From positions 14,628-78,627 of the forward strand of contig BDDD01001382.1 in the NCBI GenBank assembly GCA_001972305.1: a stretch of DNA of 64,000 bases, in the 5' to 3' direction. The notes beneath the pieces were generated by a model. The model saw only the letters and a program-made list of their open reading frames with translations. It made no database searches and had not been told where the DNA came from. Source of the stretch: Cephalotus follicularis. Lineage: Eukaryota > Streptophyta > Magnoliopsida > Oxalidales > Cephalotaceae. The translations under genes were made by a program, and so were the position numbers. The number at the start of each line of letters is the position of its first letter. Position 1 is the stretch's first letter. Below are positions 58,128 through 64,000 of the stretch, piece by piece.

Positions 58128-58590
58128 CATCAACACCTAACTCTAGGTGTCAACGTGCAAAGCAATTCTCTTATGCGTCAACATCTATTATAGGCGTCGA
58201 CGTGCATGGCAACCCACTCAGGCACCAACACTCGCTCTCAGCGTCAATACGTGTTCCAGGCGTCAGCGTTCAATCCAGTCACTTGAGCGTCGCCGCTTAA
58301 CCCTTAGCGTAGATGCTTATGTCATTTAAGCATCGGCGCTTTAACCCTTTATGTCAACGCTCTAGACCAGAAGTTTTATGCGTCAACATCTATCACTTTT
58401 GGCGTCGACGCTTTGAGGTAAGAACCTTACGCGTCAACGCTTCAAGCGTCGTTCTCTCGTGTATAGCAGTACCAAGCGTCGACGCTTTTCCAAAAGCGTC
58501 GACTGTTTAGTGGAACTAAGTGTCCAGTTACCGTATAATAGTCCATAGAGTGGAAGTTTATCCTTTAAGCGTCGACGATTAAAGAAGACC
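58128..58590 (-). repeat. GTCGAC palindrome array in LTR G
   Basis: About 15 units. AAGCGTCGACGCTT at 58474-58487 is a perfect 14-bp palindrome. Many others are decayed (GCGTCAACGC, GCGTCGCCGC, GCATCGGCGC). Confidence 0.8.
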
Positions 58591-59914
58591 AGAAGATCGT
58601 CTTCTTCAACCCGTCTCAACCAGGGAAAAACCATCCCAAAACACACATGCAATTCAATCCACAATCATTTCAGTCACAATATGAAGGGCAGGTTGGCTAC
58701 TCATAGCAACCCTAACACCAATCACGCCATTCACACACCAGGGGAAAATCATCCTAAGACATTCATGCAATTCAATCCACAATCATGCATTTCATCAAAT
58801 GAGCACTCACTATTTTTGAACTCAAAGTGCATGTATAAATCCCCTACCTATTAAAGCAGTAGCAACAGCACAGTCAGCTGCAAGTTTAATTACCGAACAT
58901 TTCCAATTACCGTTGAACCGAATCGGGTTCTTGCCGATTGATCAATTCCACACTGCCAAATCCAATTACCACTCACACACTGCATATACAACACATTCTC
59001 GTTATGATCAACACACATAAATCAACATTGCCTTTCACCAAAGTGCCGACTAGATTACGGCCGACTCACCCAGCTTGTGCAACACCATAAACAGGTTCCA
59101 CATTGAACAGTCTACTCAGAACCGCTCAAGACCCGTGGTGACTCGGTTCCAAACGCCGCGTCAAGGCGAGTAGCGAGTTGCGACTCACTAAGTTGATTCA
59201 CCGGGCTTCAACTACTTCGGCCACCCCCCAGAAACACCATAAAACCACCCCTTCTACGCCTCACTGCCCGAGACTCGGTGCCAAATGCACGGTCTCAAGT
59301 GGCAGCGAGTCAGATCGGCTGAGTTGACTTAATCAACCGATTCCCATCTATTCTGGCCGAACAACGCCTCAACGGTGGTTAAAACGGGCAGAGCTGGCCT
59401 CCTAGACGAAGACCCGCTCCAACCGCGACACCAATGGTGGGCGAAAACGCACGGTCGTGATGCCCACAGTGATGGGGAAGAAGAGAAGAATAAGGAAGAG
59501 ATTACCGGCGGGTTGAGGGACTGGGTTGCTTGCCTTCCTCCCCTGGTCCAGCGGCTTGCCCCGGAGTCATCTCTGGCGCCCTCTCTCTTTCTCTCTCCCG
59601 CGCTCTCTCCTACTCTTTCTCGCCTCTTGACTCTTTCTTTTTGCTCGGGCGCATGATGCACTAGTGTCTCCTCTCATTTTTCCTTTATTTTGATTTCCCT
59701 CTTTTCTTTATTAGTATTTACTAACAAAGTATTAAGGCCTGGGTCCTGATTCTACCAAGAATTACGGTATTAGTTTATCCAACCGCCACAAAAAATAATC
59801 GCAAGAAAAATGCGGACACTGGGATTTACTGTCACGCATTAAAAATAGGCATTATTATGGCCATACAATGTACCAGTTTCATAATAATTATTTATGAAAT
59901 TTTGGGGCATTACA

Positions 59915-60868
59915 GGCTTTCTCAGGCATTCTACTGATCAGCATCGACATCTAACAATGCATACTGACCCCCAAGTAATATGAATTTCCTTGAACCATAA
60001 AATGGAAGTTCGTGCATGATTAATCCTTCTATCGTAAATGCTCTATTCAAACCTAGGGTATGGATTATGTCAAACCCTAATGGCTTAAATAATCGACACC
60101 ATGATATGATGTCACTGGCCCTATCATATTAGAGGTGTCCCTCTAATATGAACAGTCAATATCCGAACACTTCCTGTATATCACTACACTTACCTTGGAC
60201 ATTCATTTTCTACCAATGACCAATCAATACGAGGATATGACCCTTTTACTGGGTGCGACGGATCCAATCTTGCTTACTCACCTATCTCTGCCACAAACCT
60301 GCCATACCCAACTAATGCCCGTATACTCCCCGTGGTTAGGAGACATATGTAAGCATTATCAAAGCATAGCATCTTATGCACAGGATACAAATGGTGGCTC
60401 ATGTCTAAGGACCACTGATACACTACTGCTATCAGGAATATTCGTTTGACGTACAGTAAAAGTTCCATGCTAGAATTCCTTCTTACGAGGCAACTTTAGT
60501 GAACTCATTCATCCACGTGTATTGCCCTTGTCTCCACAAAATGAAACATGAGATCAGTCATCCACTAAACGAGCTGCCATACTACGTGCTGGTCTTATTG
60601 GATTAAGCATGCCCTGAGTACTTAATCCTACGACCGAAAAGATTCAAGAATAAAGCTTACCGAGGATCCAATTCTCACTTCTTGATCTTATCAAGAATTT
60701 CGGTTCCTCCAACTTTAGTCTTAGGACATTCAAATATTAATACGCATATTAGTATGGAAAATGAACTCATAGCCATTGATAACAAATTATACATTTTATT
60801 GAATATCATTAAAGATAAGTTTACATATCACAACACGTGGTAACTACTTGTAGGACTTATCTCTAACA
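59915..60868 (-). repeat. Copia LTR H, right piece
   Basis: Ends CTCTAACA, then TACTCCCACTAGG, which on the minus strand is the polypurine tract CCTAGTGGGAGTA. This fixes it as the 3' LTR of a minus-strand copia element. The left part is probably 38489-39221. The pentamers at the junction (GACTG at 39217, GGCTT at 59915) match only in part. Confidence 0.65.
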
Positions 60869-61093
60869 TACTCCCACTAGGACTGAAGCTAGTTGCCATT
60901 GTGTCTCACACACATCCCCGAGAGATGACTCTTTACGGCAAAGCTTTAGTCAAAGAGTCTTCTAGTTTAGCTTCCCTTATAACTTGTTCCATCTCCATAT
61001 CTCCTTATTATATGATTTCTCGTATCATATGAAAGTGCCAAAGAATATGTTTTCATCTGGCGTGTGACCTTAGTTCCTTTGTTTGAGTTATGG
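60869..61093 (-). pseudogene. Copia H internal 3' end, truncated
   Basis: Begins with the polypurine tract and about 200 bp of internal sequence in minus orientation before the next LTR. A short frame reads SLALSYDTRNHIIRRYGDGT. The rest of copia H would lie beyond the gypsy insertion, outside the window. Confidence 0.5.
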
Positions 61094-63783
61094 TGTAATA
61101 TCCCGTTTTTCCGTGTAGAATTTTCGGGCTTTTCAATCTGTTTCGTATGGGCTGTCGATTTTTTTTTTTCGGTTTGTGGACTGCCCATTTTTTGGTTTGT
61201 TTTGCTTTTGGCTAGGCTAAGCGGTTTTGGCCTTAGCCTAGTGGGTTTTGATATTAAGTCCATGAATAAATAAAACAGTTTTTTGGCATTTTATTTATTT
61301 GTTACCAATTTCAGCATGTAAAAATTTAAAAATCCTAATTTTATATTAAAAATTGTTTTCTCTCCCACTCCCTCTCTCTCTCTCCCCGCCACCCTCTCTC
61401 GCCCATTCTCTCTCCCCTATCTACCTCTGTCGTCGGTGTCGGTACCGATATGGCACCGACAAAGGCACCGGTCGAACCCCCACGACCTCCTGAGTCCACT
61501 GGACCCAACCCCTGCACCGGCCAACGACCCAATCGACGTGCGCGACGTATTCTCTCCCCGCCACTGTCGAGCACCATAGCTCCATCTCCGGTGATCGTCA
61601 CGACAAGACAATCACATATTCGGCATCCTGGCATCAAGATGAAGCGAACCCGACCAGCCCTGACCTTTGGTGATGCCGGAAAAGCAGATCGACGCAAAGT
61701 CAACCTCAGTCAAATGTCTTCGTTCCAGCCAAATACGGCGGTGTTGTGGCAAACGCGCCCCGGATATGTGATCCTCGGCCTCAAACGCTCCAGATCGGAC
61801 CCTCACTGCTACTAGTCGATCGAGAGTGACAGACACGCGCCGGCCAGCAGCGGCGCGTGAGTCCAACCGCGGCAGTCTCTGGCGACACGTTTTTGATAGT
61901 TTCTGACTCCGTTCTCCGCACAGGTGTGATCCGCTCTGATTCCGCGGTGTGATTATGGCTCTGTTATCAGTTCCGTCTGCTTTCGGTAAACTCTAAACCC
62001 TACTCCGTTAAATTCTATTTTCAGTTGAATTATGTATTTATGTAATCGTTTTACGATATTATGAGCTGAACTAGTATTATGATTCGAAATTGGAGGAATT
62101 GGAAAAATTGGACTTACCTTAGCTAATTCGAAATTATGTTTAGATGAGACTTCTGTGAATTGGACTTAACAAACCTATTATTATCTTATATGGTTATGAT
62201 CAGTGTACAATGACCCATGAGTTGAGGTCTGATTCTATTTCAAGTCATATGAGAATGATTTTATTTCTGTTAGATGTTTGCAACAACTGAGGAGCGCTCT
62301 AGAGATGTCTTGATTTATATTCTTAAGGTTATTTTGGTGATTGCATGAGGTACAGATTTTCTGCTCTTTGGCTATCTGATTTTATTGGAACTATCCCGTT
62401 TCACTTTTTATGATTCAAGTACGGATGTTTCGTTCCTTTATACCCTCCTATTGTTTTTATAGTAAAAAGATAGTTTTACTTTATGGATAACGTACCGATT
62501 CTTCGTTCTTGCTCTCTTTCTACGGTTTTACTGAAATGAATTCACATGTGATTCCTTTTGTTTTATGAACTTGGCTATGTTTTATGATTCGATACGATTT
62601 TGAAAATAAAAGTCAGTTGACATTTTGCGAATTTAATGTTCTTGACTTTATGCTATGACATGTTAAGAAATATGATATGATCATCTCTTTAAAGCGGAAA
62701 ATAAATGAGTTGATGCTATGTAATGATTTTGCTATGTCCAGAAAATGTTTAGAAAATGTGTTTACATTTTTAAATTGTTTTTACAAATAAAGCAATGTTT
62801 TTGAAATAAGGATATACACAGATATATTTCCTACCTATGGAGGTACCATAGGCATGTCGTAGGCCTGGCACGGGGACATGACACTGTCGTAGCAGTGTGA
62901 TTTGACTATGGCGTCTCTCTATGTTATGAATAAGTCCCATGAGGTGGACTTATGGATCCGCTATGTGATAGAGGCGTATGGGTCGACTCTAGTTATATGA
63001 TATATGATATCATATGAATTCTGGGGATTGATTGTGTAGTGCTGTACACGTCCTTCTGTTTGGCATGTCGGCCTTGCAAACCCTTTGCAATTACGCATAT
63101 GCGTATGCGCTTTGGATCTCTGAGATGAGATTATGGAATCGGATAAGTCTCTGTTTGTTTTTCGTTTTGAATATGTTTTGGGATTTTGAACTTGGATTAT
63201 GTTTTGAAATTGAATAACGCTTTGAAAATTGGATATTCGTTTTGAATTGATTGTATGACTACTACCTTCACTTTTGAAAATAATGTTAAATTATTTTATG
63301 CATAAGGTATATGATATTTAAAGATTCAGGAATTTTCTATCTTTTAAATTATCGTTTTATGTTTTATGATTCTATATCCGTACTGAGGTTTGCTCAGCCG
63401 CGTTTTGTTTTCCATGCGGCAGGTATTCTGGGACAACATCCGGGCAATGTGTGATGAGCGAGATGTCACCTATGTTTAAGGATCATCTAGGAGATTGGTT
63501 CGGTTATGTTTTTAGTAGTGTTATGGTCGTGTATAGGCCAGTTATCTAAACAGTATTGTGATTTTTGGGATTACGACGTTTTGGTTTATGACAAAGTTTT
63601 CAGATTATGTTCCATGATTATACATGTTTTTAGATTTTTAGAACCACCATGTATTGATGATGATTAATATTAATATTAAGATTAAGATTAAGATTAAGAT
63701 CTTTGATATGTTTTAGTTCAGTTTTGTGTGACACACCGATCCTGAATCGGGAGTGATCCCGGTTCTGAATCGGGGGTGTTACA
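61094..63783 (+). repeat. 5' LTR of gypsy element I (2690 bp)
   Basis: Starts TGTAATATCCCG and ends GGGGGTGTTACA, collinear with the solo LTR at 29381-32579 but about 500 bp shorter, chiefly through loss of T-rich sequence in the second half. Pyrimidine-rich leader at 61350-61430. Followed by a PBS, so it is a true 5' LTR. The left flanking pentamer is TATGG (61089-61093); the matching right one would be outside the window. Confidence 0.9.
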
Positions 63784-63787
63784 GTTA

Positions 63788-63800
63788 TGGTATCAGAGAA
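63788..63800 (+). other. Primer-binding site of element I
   Basis: TGGTATCAGAGAA, four bases after the LTR end. Initiator tRNA-Met type. Confidence 0.88.
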
Positions 63801-63958
63801 TAGGTTTTTCATTCCTTAGAAGACCTATCTAGGTTTGACCTGTGAGATGGGTAGACATTTGGGTTACGGCTATTTCCTGATAGTCGTTTCGGCATGTTCC
63901 TTTTTATTCCAGTTTTATGTCTCGCTTGATTTTACCCCGTCTCTGTTTTGTTTCTTTG

Positions 63959-64000
63959 ATGGCACGTAGAGTTGGACGACTAAAAAATGTTAATCCGGAA
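63959..64000 (+). CDS. gag: Element I gag, first 14 codons
   Basis: ATG at 63959, about 160 bp after the PBS, opening MARRVGRLKNVNPE. The frame is open to the window edge. Position and basic N-terminus match the gag start of element B (MDRRRTRARARATG). Identification rests mainly on position, as only 14 residues are visible. Confidence 0.65.
   Translation, partial: MARRVGRLKNVNPE

Larger units (their letters stand above)
57237..59914 (-). repeat. Tekay-like LTR G (5' part of F/G)
   Basis: Ends GGGGCATTACA, the inverted LTR start TGTAATGCCCC. In sense order it holds a CT-rich leader (59570-59640), a palindrome array (58590-58128) and AT hairpins (57840-57610), then GCTAGGAAAGCTCG repeats (57560-57370) and an AATCCATCAATC tandem repeat (57237-57350). 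Array then hairpin is the order seen in LTR B, so this is probably the front part of the LTR whose back part is 54465-54930 and 39222-39382. Confidence 0.65.

Noticed and set aside
61341..61866. Arg/Pro-rich frames on both strands near 61.4-61.9 kb and 29.7-30.3 kb
   Set aside because: GC-rich LTR leader sequence. The corresponding frames in the two LTR copies shift relative to each other, and no domain is recognisable.

Overview
The window looks like heterochromatic DNA from a flowering plant. It consists almost entirely of LTR retrotransposons in several states of decay. I found no host gene, tRNA, rRNA or CRISPR array. The elements are Ty3/gypsy chromoviruses (gag, protease, RT, RNase H, integrase and a terminal chromodomain; Tekay/Del-like, with very long LTRs) and Ty1/copia elements, including one Sirevirus-like element. 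Primer-binding sites match the 3' end of initiator tRNA-Met (TGGTATCAGAG...), as is usual in plants. Pol frames are broken by stops and frameshifts, so most elements are old. The last one, whose gag starts at 63959, is intact as far as it can be read.

Layout. 1-16567: a plus-strand Tekay-like cluster. It holds element A (3' part), element B (gag-pol, both LTRs, the 5' one truncated) and element C (large deletions), joined through shared or chimeric LTRs. 16568-38488: an old minus-strand copia ('copia X'). Its 3' LTR is cut by the Tekay cluster on the left and split by an 8.8-kb Sirevirus-like copia (18132-26975, TSD TTAAC). Its RT region is interrupted by a probable solo LTR of its own family (28074-33737), which itself contains a 3.2-kb gypsy solo LTR (29381-32579, TSD GGGCT). 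38489-60868: a nest five levels deep. A copia LTR (H) holds a minus-strand Tekay-like LTR (F/G). That holds solo LTR E (39383-54459, TSD ACATG), which holds the LARD-like element D (40370-51890, TSD CGTTC). Inside D's 5' LTR sits a solo copia LTR of family X (43449-45890, TSD CTTCA). 60869-64000: the start of copia H's internal region, cut by the 5' LTR of gypsy element I (61094-63783), then its PBS and the first 14 codons of its gag.

The most unusual signal is not a gene. Arrays of short palindromes centred on GTCGAC/GTCGAT recur in LTRs of both superfamilies: Tekay-like LTRs B, C, E and G, and the Sirevirus-like LTR. A further array lies inside the Sirevirus-like element, just upstream of its extra ORF. 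Individual palindromes differ in their arms but often keep arm complementarity, as expected if the two-fold symmetry is what is kept. Other structured repeats include AT-rich hairpins at corresponding places in LTRs B and G, a hairpin motif dispersed through element D, and a 34-bp tandem repeat in D's LTRs.
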